Source of the DNA: Alphaproteobacteria bacterium
GTDB lineage: Bacteria > Pseudomonadota > Alphaproteobacteria > Micavibrionales > Micavibrionaceae
Assembly: GCA_023384135.1 (NCBI GenBank)
Contig: JAHDXS010000002.1
Location: forward strand, 1 to 64,000
Length of the DNA: 64,000 nucleotides
Direction: 5' to 3'
In this document: in pieces, positions 8,978-17,114 of the stretch
How the letters are laid out: each line of letters opens with the position of its first letter
Numbering within the stretch: the first letter of the stretch is position 1
The notes under the pieces: generated by a model
Databases searched by the model: none
Seen by the model: only the letters and a program-made list of their open reading frames with translations
Told to the model about the DNA's origin: nothing
Program-made: the position numbers and the translations under genes

Positions 8978-10216
8978 ATGAATCACATCCAGCAGCAAGA
9001 TCCGCAGGTCTGGGCGGCCATCGAGGCCGAGATCCACCGTCAACACGACGGACTGGAGATGATCGCCAGCGAAAACTACACCAGTTCCGCGGTCCTGCAG
9101 GCAGTCGGCAGCGTGCTGACGAACAAATACGCCGAGGGCTATCCCGGACGGCGCTACTACGGCGGCTGCCAGAACGTGGACGTTGTCGAGGATCTGGCCC
9201 GCGACCGAGCCAAACAGTTGTTCGGCGCGGAATTCGCCAACGTCCAGCCACACTCCGGATCCCAGGCCAACATGGCGGTGTATCTGACAGTGCTCGAACC
9301 GGGCGATACCGTGCTGGGCCTCGACCTGGCCCACGGCGGCCACCTGACGCACGGCATGAAGCTGAACATTTCGGGCAAACTGTACAATTACATCAACTAC
9401 GGGGTGACCCGCGACACGCACCGCCTGGACTTCGACCAGATCGCCCGGATGGCTCGAGAGCACAAACCGAAGATGATCACGGCCGGCGCCAGCGCCTATC
9501 CTCGCGAAATCCCGCACGAACGGTTCGCCGAGATCGCCGAAGAAGTCGGCGCCAAGCTGTTCGTCGACATGGCCCATTACGCCGGCTTGGTCGCTGCGGG
9601 ACTGCACAACAGTCCTGTTCCGGTCGCCGATTTTGTCAGCACGACGACGCACAAAACGCTGCGCGGCCCGCGCGCGGGATTGGTGTTGTGCCGAAAGGAA
9701 TACGCCGACGGCTTGAACCGCAGCGTGTTTCCCGGTTTGCAGGGGGGGCCGCTGATGCATGTGATCGCCGGCAAGGCGGTTTGTTTCGGCGAGGCGCTGA
9801 AGCCGGAATTCAAGGCCTACTCGCAAGCGATCATCGACAATGCCCGCACGCTGGCCGAGGTGCTGGCGTCCGGCGGTCTGCGGCTGATCTCCGGCGGGAC
9901 GGACAACCATCTGATGTTGGTGGACGTCACGCCCTGGAACATCACGGGCAAGATCGCCGAGCAAACGCTGGAGAAGTGCGGGATCACCGTCAACAAGAAC
10001 ATGATCCCGTTCGACGAACGCAAGCCGCTCGATCCGTCCGGCATCCGCATCGGCACGCCCGCCCTGACGACCCGCGGACTGCGGCAAGCCGAGATGAAAC
10101 GCATCGGCCAATGGATGCTGCAGGCCCTGCGGTCGCCGGACGACGCCGCACAACTGGCCCGCATCCGCGGCGAAGTGTCCGAACTCTGCGCCCAATACCC
10201 GATCCCGATGCCGTGA
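8978..10216 (+). CDS. glyA: Serine hydroxymethyltransferase
   Basis: Interconverts serine and glycine with tetrahydrofolate and feeds one-carbon metabolism. The 412-residue length is typical of the bacterial enzyme. The pyridoxal-phosphate lysine is Lys226 in the motif [14 protein letters not shown]. Also present are the N-terminal EMIASENY and [13 protein letters not shown] signatures and the [12 protein letters not shown] segment with the cofactor aspartate. The gene stands alone between nadE (divergent) and the M50-like protease gene (convergent). Confidence 0.97.
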   Translation: MNHIQQQDPQVWAAIEAEIHRQHDGLEMIASENYTSSAVLQAVGSVLTNKYAEGYPGRRYYGGCQNVDVVEDLARDRAKQLFGAEFANVQPHSGSQANMAVYLTVLEPGDTVLGLDLAHGGHLTHGMKLNISGKLYNYINYGVTRDTHRLDFDQIARMAREHKPKMITAGASAYPREIPHERFAEIAEEVGAKLFVDMAHYAGLVAAGLHNSPVPVADFVSTTTHKTLRGPRAGLVLCRKEYADGLNRSVFPGLQGGPLMHVIAGKAVCFGEALKPEFKAYSQAIIDNARTLAEVLASGGLRLISGGTDNHLMLVDVTPWNITGKIAEQTLEKCGITVNKNMIPFDERKPLDPSGIRIGTPALTTRGLRQAEMKRIGQWMLQALRSPDDAAQLARIRGEVSELCAQYPIPMP

Positions 10217-10281
10217 CGGCCCGCGGGGGCGGCAGCGGGCAGCAACGCATGTTGCCTTCCGGCCGACAAACCCGGACTCGC

Positions 10282-12516
10282 TCAGGGCGCCGCGAGCCGA
10301 AACGTCTGGCTCAGGAACCTCGCGAGGCGGCGGGACAGCGGCTGGGGAGTGGCAACGACTCGGGCACGGCCGATGCCGCCGGGCGTGAGAGGCGGCGACT
10401 GGGCGGGTACCGCGATGGTCGCCTGATAGAAATTGCCCGCCGGCCGCGGGTTCGCGCCGGGGGGCGTGTGGACCGGCAACCGCCCAACCGCCAACAGTTC
10501 CGCAGGCGCGCGGTCCAAGTCCGCTTCGGCCACTTCGGCGATCTCACCCTCCAAGTATCCGCCGCCTAATTGATCGAGCTGCAAGTAGACGGTCTGACCG
10601 CGGTCGAGGTACGGCAGTTCGGATTGATCGACGATCAGCAGCCCTTGGACCTGCTCCGGGGCGCCGACTAAACACAGCAGGGTGCCAGCCGCCAGCCACG
10701 CGCCGCGGTTGGACGGTGCCAGCGGTTCGCCTTGCCATGCCGGCAACTGCCCCTCGGGAGCCTCGTCCAGGCGGCTCGGTGCCGGCATCACGACGCCGTC
10801 GCGCGGGGCGCGGATCACCAATTGCTGCTGCTGGGATTCCCGCTGCGCGATCTGCTGGACGATGTCGGCCAGCGCGGCTTCGGCCGCCGGGACCAGGGAA
10901 TCGGCGTCGTTCGTGCCGCGGCGAGTCTGCTGCGTGCCGCGTCGCCGCAGGCTCTCCAATTCCGTCTCGAACACCTGGCGGCGCCCCGCGAGCGAGGCGA
11001 TTTCGCGGGTCAGCGCCGGATTGTCCAATTCGGCCAATCGGTCGCCCCGGCGGACCTGGCTGCCCGGCTCGACGGCCCACCGCAATTGGCCGTCCGCGGT
11101 GACGAACACGCGGCGCGCCCCCTGCGGCTCGACCACCACCGGCCCTTGGACGCGGTACGGCAACGGCACGGTCAACAGCAGGATCAGCCCGGCCGCGGAA
11201 GCCGCCATCCGCCACCACCAGCGTCGCGTTTGCACTTGGTTTCTCCACGACGGAACCGTCCAGAACCGTACGGCCCGGACGATCGGGCCGACGAGCCACC
11301 AAGACACCACCAGCACCGTAAGCAACTGGGCCACCGCTTGCAAGCCGTGCGGCCGAAGCACGCCGTGCAGGAACCACAGGATCACCGCCAGGACGAAAAG
11401 TCGGTAGATCAGCGACGCCACCGCGTAGCCCAGCAACCAGCCGTGACCGGTGTCCGGGTCGAGCCGCTCCGGGGACGCTTCCAGGCCCAGGAACCAGCGT
11501 CCCAGCAACTGGCGAAGCAGCCGCGCCGATCGCTCGCGCAGATTCGGCACTCCCCACACGTCCGACAAGATGTAGTACCCGTCGTACGGCAGCAACGGGT
11601 TGGCGTTGAACATCACGGTGCCGATCGAGCTGACGAACATCAGTTTCAAGCAGATCGAGTTCAACAGTCCCTCGTTCGTGAACCACCACACGAACGTGCA
11701 AACGGCGGCCAGCGTCATCTCGGCCCACATCCCGGCCGCGGCGACCGCGATCCGCTTCCCACGCTCGGGCAACATCCAACTGTCCGAGACATTAACGAAC
11801 AAGCAGGGCGTAAACACCAACAGCATCACGCCCAGTTCGTGGCATTCGCCGCCGAAGTGTTTGCAGGCCAGCGCGTGGGCCAATTCGTGAAGCACCTTGG
11901 CCAAGGTGATCGCGACCGCGAACCAGACCAGGTTCTCCGGGCTGAAAAACGTCGAAAACGCGGGCAGTCGCGATTGAAGCTGGTCGAAACGTAGCCCGAT
12001 CCAGCCCGCGGCGACCAGGATCAACAGGAGCGAAGCGGCCAGCATCCAGGGTGAGTACAGCCAGCTCAGCCGGGGATGCAGCCAAGCGAGAAAGCGATCT
12101 GGATCAACTCCGCGGAAACGAATCGCCAGCGGATTGCTCCAAGCCGCCAACCACTCGCGGCGCCGGCCGGCGCGGCGGCGTTCCAACAGCGGACGGTCCT
12201 GCCCCGCCGCGTCCGAAACCACCAAGTGCTCGCCGTGCAACATGCCCAAGAAGCTCGCGAGCATCGTCAGCCGAAGCTTCTGCGGCGCGAAAACGCGTTC
12301 GAAGGCTGCCTGGATCTGCTCGGGCGACGTGCGGCCGTCCAATTGCTGGAGGACGAAGAACTCCTCCTCGCGCAAATGATAGTAGCGCAACGCCAGCGGA
12401 TCTTTCACGGCCAAGATCTGGCGTCCACCCCATCGCTGAGGGCAGACGACCAGATCGCATCGCCTGCGAAGCGCGATCGGCCGAGCAGCAGCGCTTTGCT
12501 GGTCGGCAGGATTCAT
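10282..12516 (-). CDS. M50-like peptide zinc metalloprotease fused to a HlyD/lipoyl-like domain
   Basis: A 744-residue inner-membrane protein. Residues 1-150 are a cytoplasmic region with no recognised active site. A membrane block of several helices follows, containing the zinc motif HELAH (210-214) and a second motif NPLLPYDGYY near 310, as in site-2 proteases and the YydH-type peptide zinc metalloproteases. After the last membrane helix (about 430) comes a periplasmic lipoyl hairpin (EPGSQVRRGDRLAELDNP) with coiled coil and beta-barrel, as in membrane-fusion proteins. The start overlaps the stop of the HlyD gene by one base (TGATG), so the two are translationally coupled. The substrate is unknown; no ABC transporter or peptide gene is next to it. 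Confidence 0.8.
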   Translation of the reverse strand: MNPADQQSAAARPIALRRRCDLVVCPQRWGGRQILAVKDPLALRYYHLREEEFFVLQQLDGRTSPEQIQAAFERVFAPQKLRLTMLASFLGMLHGEHLVVSDAAGQDRPLLERRRAGRRREWLAAWSNPLAIRFRGVDPDRFLAWLHPRLSWLYSPWMLAASLLLILVAAGWIGLRFDQLQSRLPAFSTFFSPENLVWFAVAITLAKVLHELAHALACKHFGGECHELGVMLLVFTPCLFVNVSDSWMLPERGKRIAVAAAGMWAEMTLAAVCTFVWWFTNEGLLNSICLKLMFVSSIGTVMFNANPLLPYDGYYILSDVWGVPNLRERSARLLRQLLGRWFLGLEASPERLDPDTGHGWLLGYAVASLIYRLFVLAVILWFLHGVLRPHGLQAVAQLLTVLVVSWWLVGPIVRAVRFWTVPSWRNQVQTRRWWWRMAASAAGLILLLTVPLPYRVQGPVVVEPQGARRVFVTADGQLRWAVEPGSQVRRGDRLAELDNPALTREIASLAGRRQVFETELESLRRRGTQQTRRGTNDADSLVPAAEAALADIVQQIAQRESQQQQLVIRAPRDGVVMPAPSRLDEAPEGQLPAWQGEPLAPSNRGAWLAAGTLLCLVGAPEQVQGLLIVDQSELPYLDRGQTVYLQLDQLGGGYLEGEIAEVAEADLDRAPAELLAVGRLPVHTPPGANPRPAGNFYQATIAVPAQSPPLTPGGIGRARVVATPQPLSRRLARFLSQTFRLAAP

Positions 12517-13406
12517 CAGCGATCTCCGCGTGCCAGGATCACGAGCGACGCCTTCTGGCCGGGCCGCAGGGCCAAATCGGGATTGACGATCTCCGCCCAG
12601 AAATCCAACTGCTCGGTGACCGGATTGATCTCGGAATGGACGAACGTGATCTTTCCGGCGAACTCGACCGGCGGCCCGTCGTCGACCGTCTGGACTCGGA
12701 GACGCACCGGGCGGCCCGTCAAGTCCGCCGCCGCGTGGCGCGCGTCCAGGTGACCAACGGCTTTCAGACGTTCCTGGCCCAGCACCCTCGCCACGGGTTG
12801 ACCCGGCTCGACCCACTCGCCGCGCCGCCGGAGAATTTGAACGATCCTGCCAGACGCCGGCGCTGCGATCCGATGGCGGTCGACCAGTCGCTCGGCCTGT
12901 TGACGAGCGTTCTCGTGCAGACGAAGCGCCAACTGGGCTGTTTGCAGATCGTACCGCGCCTGCTCGACTTGCAGCTTGGCATGATCGGCGGCCAATCGCA
13001 GGTGGTCGAGTTCCGCCTCGGAGACGCTGTTCGGGTACTGTTTGTGGGCTTCGACCGCGCGGCGCAGTTCGGCCGCAGCCACCTCGGCCGCGGCCTCGGC
13101 GACGCGGAGTTTGACGTCGTTTTCCGCGTTGCGGCGTGCGTTGTCCAGTTCGATCTGCGCGCGGTCCAATTCCAACCGGGCTTCTGTATCGTCGATGCGA
13201 GTCAGCAACTGGTCTGCCGTCACCGTTGCGCCCTCGGCCACTGCCCATTCGAGCAATGCGCCGGACTGGCGTGCCGGAATCTCGATCTCCTCCAGCGCCG
13301 CCAGCAGCACTGAATCGACCAGCAGTTCCTCCTGCCCCAGGGTCGGTGCGGCCGGGAGCATCAGGCAGGCGAGGGACAACATCCAGCGGAATTTGGGGGA
13401 TAACAT
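12516..13406 (-). CDS. HlyD/RND-type periplasmic adaptor protein
   Basis: A 296-residue exported membrane-fusion protein. It has a signal peptide (LSLACLMLPAAPTLGQ), a first lipoyl half (EIPARQSGALLEWAVAEG), a long helical hairpin of roughly residues 70-165, a second lipoyl half (APASGRIVQILRRRGEWVEP) and a beta-barrel ending in LRPGQKASLVI. The downstream gene encodes a metalloprotease that carries its own lipoyl-like domain, and the TGATG junction ties their synthesis together. The likely role is an adaptor in an export or processing complex across the periplasm. No outer-membrane channel or pump gene lies in the same cluster. Confidence 0.8.
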   Translation of the reverse strand: MLSPKFRWMLSLACLMLPAAPTLGQEELLVDSVLLAALEEIEIPARQSGALLEWAVAEGATVTADQLLTRIDDTEARLELDRAQIELDNARRNAENDVKLRVAEAAAEVAAAELRRAVEAHKQYPNSVSEAELDHLRLAADHAKLQVEQARYDLQTAQLALRLHENARQQAERLVDRHRIAAPASGRIVQILRRRGEWVEPGQPVARVLGQERLKAVGHLDARHAAADLTGRPVRLRVQTVDDGPPVEFAGKITFVHSEINPVTEQLDFWAEIVNPDLALRPGQKASLVILARGDR

Positions 13407-13449
13407 GGAACTTGCTCCTGCGAAATCACAACCTGCACGACCGTCGCTG

Positions 13450-13540
13450 CGCTGGAGTTCACGCTTCAGCGTGTTGAGACGGAAGCAACTCGCTGAAAAG
13501 AAACCGCCAGCACCGACACGCTGAAGCGTGAACTCCAGCG
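13450..13540. repeat. Palindromic intergenic repeat, family 2
   Basis: Perfect 24-base inverted arms at 13450-13473 and 13517-13540 (core GGAGTTCACGCTTCAGCG) around a 43-base loop. The same element occurs at 19292-19355. It separates the cysteine desulfurase gene from the HlyD gene. Confidence 0.85.
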
Positions 13541-13571
13541 ATTACCTTCGGCAAATCGGCGCATTACTAAT

Positions 13572-14708
13572 CTACACCATCGCTTCCCAGGCTCCGATCA
13601 GCAGATCGGCAGCTCGTTCGACCTCTTCCTCCGAAGTAAACCAACCGACGCTCAGGCGTACGGTGCCTCGCGCTTCCTCGACGCTCAGGCCCATCGCGGC
13701 CAGGGTCGGCGACATGCCGTGGTGGCCACTGTGACAGGCCGAGCCGGTCGAGGCACAGAGTTCGGGAATCCGGGCCAACAGATCCGACCCGGCGACTTCC
13801 GGGAAACTGACGCTCAGCGTGTTCGGCAATCGGTCCGCTCCTGCTCCGTTGACCCGCAGGCCGCTGCCGACCGCGGCGGACAGCCGGGTATGCAGCCGGT
13901 CGCGCAGCTCGGACATTCTCTGCCGCGAGACTTCCAGACTCTTCAGCACCAGCATCGCGGCGTGGCCGAGTCCGACCAAATACGGCACGTTTTCCGTCCC
14001 CGGACGCAGTCCGCTCTCGTGCGCCGCGCCGCGCAGCAGTGGCTCCAGCTTGACGCCTCGGCGAACGTACAAAGCGCCCACGCCCTTGGGAGCGTATAGC
14101 TTGTGTCCGGCCACGGTCAGCATGTCGACTCCCAACTCGTCCACGTAGGCCGGGATCTTGCCGATCGTCTGCGCGGCGTCGGTGTGGAACAACACTTCGT
14201 GGTCGCGGCAGATTTCGGAGATTTCGTGCAGGGGCTGGATGACCCCCGTTTCATTGTTCGCATGCATGATGCTGACCAGCCGCGTATCGGGCCGCATCGC
14301 CGCCTCGACTTCGCCGGGTTCCACCACGCCTTGACCATTGCATCGGACCACCGTCACTTCGAAACCCATCCGTTGCAGATGCCGAGCCGGTTCGGCAACC
14401 GCTGGATGCTCGATTGCCGAGACGATCAGATGGCCTTCCATAGGTGGGGCGTTCAGCAGCATCACACCCTGAATGGCCAGATTGTTGCTTTCCGTGCCTC
14501 CCGACGTGAAAAACACCTCGTCCCGGTCGGCTCCCAACAACACGGCGACACGGCTGCGCGCGTCCTCGATCGCCTCCTGGCAAGCTCGCCCCAGAGCGTG
14601 ACCGCTCGACGGATTTCCAAAATGCTCGGATAGGAAAGGCAGCATCGCCTCGACCACGCTGGGAGCGATCGGCGTCGTGGCGTTGTAGTCCAGATAGATG
14701 GTTCTCAT
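13572..14708 (-). CDS. Cysteine desulfurase (NifS/IscS family)
   Basis: Transfers sulfur from cysteine for iron-sulfur cluster and thio-cofactor synthesis. The 378-residue protein begins MRTIYLDYNATTP, the standard family N-terminus, which fixes the start at 14708. The cofactor lysine is Lys203 in AGHKLYAPKG, with the HTDAAQTIGK strand before it. The catalytic cysteine is Cys325 in TGSACHSG, in the long loop typical of the NifS/IscS group rather than SufS. No iscU, iscA or mnmA lies beside it, so which sulfur pathway it serves cannot be told from context. Confidence 0.93.
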   Translation of the reverse strand: MRTIYLDYNATTPIAPSVVEAMLPFLSEHFGNPSSGHALGRACQEAIEDARSRVAVLLGADRDEVFFTSGGTESNNLAIQGVMLLNAPPMEGHLIVSAIEHPAVAEPARHLQRMGFEVTVVRCNGQGVVEPGEVEAAMRPDTRLVSIMHANNETGVIQPLHEISEICRDHEVLFHTDAAQTIGKIPAYVDELGVDMLTVAGHKLYAPKGVGALYVRRGVKLEPLLRGAAHESGLRPGTENVPYLVGLGHAAMLVLKSLEVSRQRMSELRDRLHTRLSAAVGSGLRVNGAGADRLPNTLSVSFPEVAGSDLLARIPELCASTGSACHSGHHGMSPTLAAMGLSVEEARGTVRLSVGWFTSEEEVERAADLLIGAWEAMV

Positions 14709-15091
14709 AGAATCGATTCGCCAACCTGCGAAAAACCCCGCGAAAGGGAGAAAGGAAGTGGAACGACATTCATTCGGTTCGATCGCTTTGTAGCAGGTTT
14801 GCACTCTTCCGAAAGAACGAACCGTGCGACGACACGAGCGATCTCGGATCGCCCAAGCCATCCTAGCAGGGTGCTGCGAAGCGTGAAAGCGGAAAAGAGC
14901 CCGCTCCAAATAGTGGGGGCTGCTCCGCTTGAAGGTTTGCCGATGGACTGCCAACTTTCCTGGCCTTGGACTCGACAACCCGCCCGCGACGTGCGAAAAT
15001 AAAGAGAGTTGTTGCGGGAATTACGGTCTCGCTGCGCACTTATCCGCTTGTTCTCGTCATGCGTTGGACCCTGGGTTGAGGAGGCGAAAAC
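14709..15091. other. Intergenic region between divergent genes
   Basis: 383 bases separate the cysteine desulfurase (minus) from the DUF1559 gene (plus). No convincing gene, RNA or repeat was seen. It must hold both promoters. A GAGGAGG ribosome site lies just before 15092. Confidence 0.6.
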
Positions 15092-16087
15092 ATGTCTGCA
15101 CCGGAACGAAAAGCGTTTACGATTGTCGAGTTGCTGGTCGTGATTGCCATCATTGGCGTCCTGGTGGCCCTGTTGATGCCGGCGATTCAGGCGGCGCGCG
15201 AAGCGGCTCGCCGCACGACATGCACGAACAACATGACACAGTTGGCCAAAGCGGTCATCATCTACGAGACCGGCCACCAGTTCCTGCCGCCGTCGCGCAG
15301 TATGGGACGGTTGAACGACGCTACGAAAACGCCCATGGTGCTGAACTGGGTCTATCCGATTCTGCCCTCGTTGGAACGGGATTCGTTGCACAAGGAGATC
15401 CGTGCCGACGGTTTCCCCGTGGACGCGAGTGGTGCAGTTGCCATCAGGATCGAAACGCTGTTGTGTCCGAGCGGAACGCCCTACTGGTCGAACTCTCCGC
15501 TGTCCTACGTCGTCAATGGTGGGCGAGCAAACTTCACCGGCAGCACTGGCAGTGGCGAAGACCGGTACAACTTTGATTGGATCGAAAACGGAGTGTTTAT
15601 CGACAAGTACATCGATCCGGGTTGGCCAGCGAAAGAACAGCAAGCGTTGCTGAACGCCCGGCACGCGCTGTCCACGATTTCCAAGAACGATGGGACGTCG
15701 ATGACGATCATGATCAGCGAGAACTCGGCCCCGCTGGATTGGCGAATTGCGCCCAGCGAACAGGATTCCCAGGTTCTATGGTTTCCCGAAGACCCGACGA
15801 CGTTCGCGGGATTCGTTGCTCTCAACCAGAAACTGAGAGTTAACCGAACGGATTTCCTAAGCGATGTTCGGTACGCACGGCCATCCAGTTGGCATCCCGG
15901 CGGATTCATCCTGGCCTACTGTGACGGCAGCGTCAAATTCATGGGCGAGAACACCGACTACAATCTGTTTGCACGTCTGATGAGTTCCAACGGAAAGAAA
16001 GCACGAAATCCCGACGACTCGACGCCCCCGGCAACCGTGCTGCCGCATCCAGCTTGGCAGTCGTTGCCGATCACCGATTTCCTGTAG
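15092..16087 (+). CDS. DUF1559 protein with prepilin-type N-terminus
   Basis: A 331-residue exported protein of the large planctomycete DUF1559 family. The N-terminus carries a type IV prepilin signal: a basic stretch, then FTIVELLVVIAIIGVL with the Glu at position 5 after the expected cleavage site. The C-terminus has the family hallmark HPGGFILAYCDGSVKF. DUF1559 proteins form minor-pilin-like surface structures of unknown function and occur in many copies per genome; this one stands alone. The ribosome site GAGGAGG precedes the ATG. A palindromic repeat follows the stop. Confidence 0.93.
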   Translation: MSAPERKAFTIVELLVVIAIIGVLVALLMPAIQAAREAARRTTCTNNMTQLAKAVIIYETGHQFLPPSRSMGRLNDATKTPMVLNWVYPILPSLERDSLHKEIRADGFPVDASGAVAIRIETLLCPSGTPYWSNSPLSYVVNGGRANFTGSTGSGEDRYNFDWIENGVFIDKYIDPGWPAKEQQALLNARHALSTISKNDGTSMTIMISENSAPLDWRIAPSEQDSQVLWFPEDPTTFAGFVALNQKLRVNRTDFLSDVRYARPSSWHPGGFILAYCDGSVKFMGENTDYNLFARLMSSNGKKARNPDDSTPPATVLPHPAWQSLPITDFL

Positions 16088-16115
16088 TGCGGCAGCTTCG
16101 ACCCGGGTTCATTTC

Positions 16116-16174
16116 GCAACCCGAGGCGTCAGCGAGGAGATGGAGTCAGTCCCCTCGCTGACGCTTCGGGTTGC
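16116..16174. repeat. Palindromic intergenic repeat, NPKRQRG family
   Basis: 22-base arms at 16116-16137 and 16153-16174 match as inverted copies with one G-T pair. The sequence is close to the element at 160-219. On the minus strand it reads NPKRQRGD. It lies between the DUF1559 gene and hisA and might end transcription. Confidence 0.85.
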
Positions 16175-16241
16175 TTGCGTTTGGCAACTCTTCAACGGGG
16201 TTGGAGATGACTGCCTCTGGACTCGAAACCGAGTGAATCCC

Positions 16242-16270
16242 TTGTGGATGCGTAACGTTTCTGTCATACT
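16242..16270 (+). promoter_or_regulatory. Candidate promoter for hisA
   Basis: TTGTGG (16242-16247) and CATACT (16265-16270) are 17 bases apart, about 50 bases upstream of the hisA start. Confidence 0.4.
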
Positions 16271-16322
16271 GCCGCGTTTTGACTGGGCGAGCGCAAGTCC
16301 CTGAGCGTTGGGAGTTTGGCAG

Positions 16323-17075
16323 ATGCAGGTCTGGCCGGCTATTGATCTCCGCGGCGGCAACTGTGTGCGGCTGCTGCAGGGCGACTACGATCGAGAGACC
16401 GTTTTCGGACGGGATCCGGCGGCGATGGCTCGTCGTTGGGTGTCCGAGGGTGCTAAGTACTTGCACTTGGTGGACTTGGATGGTGCCCGGGACGGCAAGA
16501 GCGTCAACGCCGAGGCGATTGCTGCGATTGCCCTGGCCGTCGATATCCCCTGCGAATTAGGGGGAGGAATTCGCGACGAGGAAACGATCGAGCAGATGCT
16601 GGCCTTGGGTCTGGCGCGGCTGGTGATCGGGACCAAGGCGCTGAAGGAACCGGACTGGTTCCGCCGGGTCTGCACACGGTTTCCAGGCCGTCTGGCGGTC
16701 GGCATCGACGCCCGCAACGGGCGAGTGGCGAGCGACGGTTGGCTGGAGACCAGCGACATCGCGGCGACCGAGTTGGCGCGATCGTTGGCCGACGAGCCGA
16801 TCGCCGCGGTCATCTACACGGACATTGCCCGGGATGGGATGATGTCGGGGCCGAATTTCGAGGCGATGGCCGAGATGCGGCGCGCGATCACCGTGCCGCT
16901 GGTCGCTTCGGGCGGCGTGACGACGGTCGACGATGTGCGGCGGTTGGCCGAGGCCGGCATGGACGGCTGCATCATCGGGCGGGCGCTCTACGAAGGCAGC
17001 TTGACGCTGGGCGATGCCCTGGCTGCGGCGGACCAGGCCGCGGACGGCGAGGCGGCCGAGCGTTTTGACAACTGA
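16323..17075 (+). CDS. hisA: ProFAR isomerase (histidine biosynthesis)
   Basis: Catalyses the Amadori isomerisation of ProFAR to PRFAR, the fourth step of histidine synthesis. The 250-residue TIM barrel has the catalytic pair Asp8 (WPAIDLRGG) and Asp167 (IYTDIARDGM) and the phosphate-binding loops GGGIRDE and ASGGV. ATG 16323 gives the normal family N-terminus and has GGGAG nine bases upstream. No other his gene is nearby; the EF-G-like gene follows 39 bases after the stop, so the two may be co-transcribed although unrelated in function. Confidence 0.95.
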   Translation: MQVWPAIDLRGGNCVRLLQGDYDRETVFGRDPAAMARRWVSEGAKYLHLVDLDGARDGKSVNAEAIAAIALAVDIPCELGGGIRDEETIEQMLALGLARLVIGTKALKEPDWFRRVCTRFPGRLAVGIDARNGRVASDGWLETSDIAATELARSLADEPIAAVIYTDIARDGMMSGPNFEAMAEMRRAITVPLVASGGVTTVDDVRRLAEAGMDGCIIGRALYEGSLTLGDALAAADQAADGEAAERFDN

Positions 17076-17114
17076 CGAATTCTGGTCTTGTGGAAGCGAA
17101 GAAGGATTACCGGC

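Noticed and set aside
12517..13248. Upstream extension of the M50-like protein by 244 residues
   Set aside because: The extension is an alternative frame of the HlyD gene; the TGATG junction and the family N-terminus fix the start at 12516.
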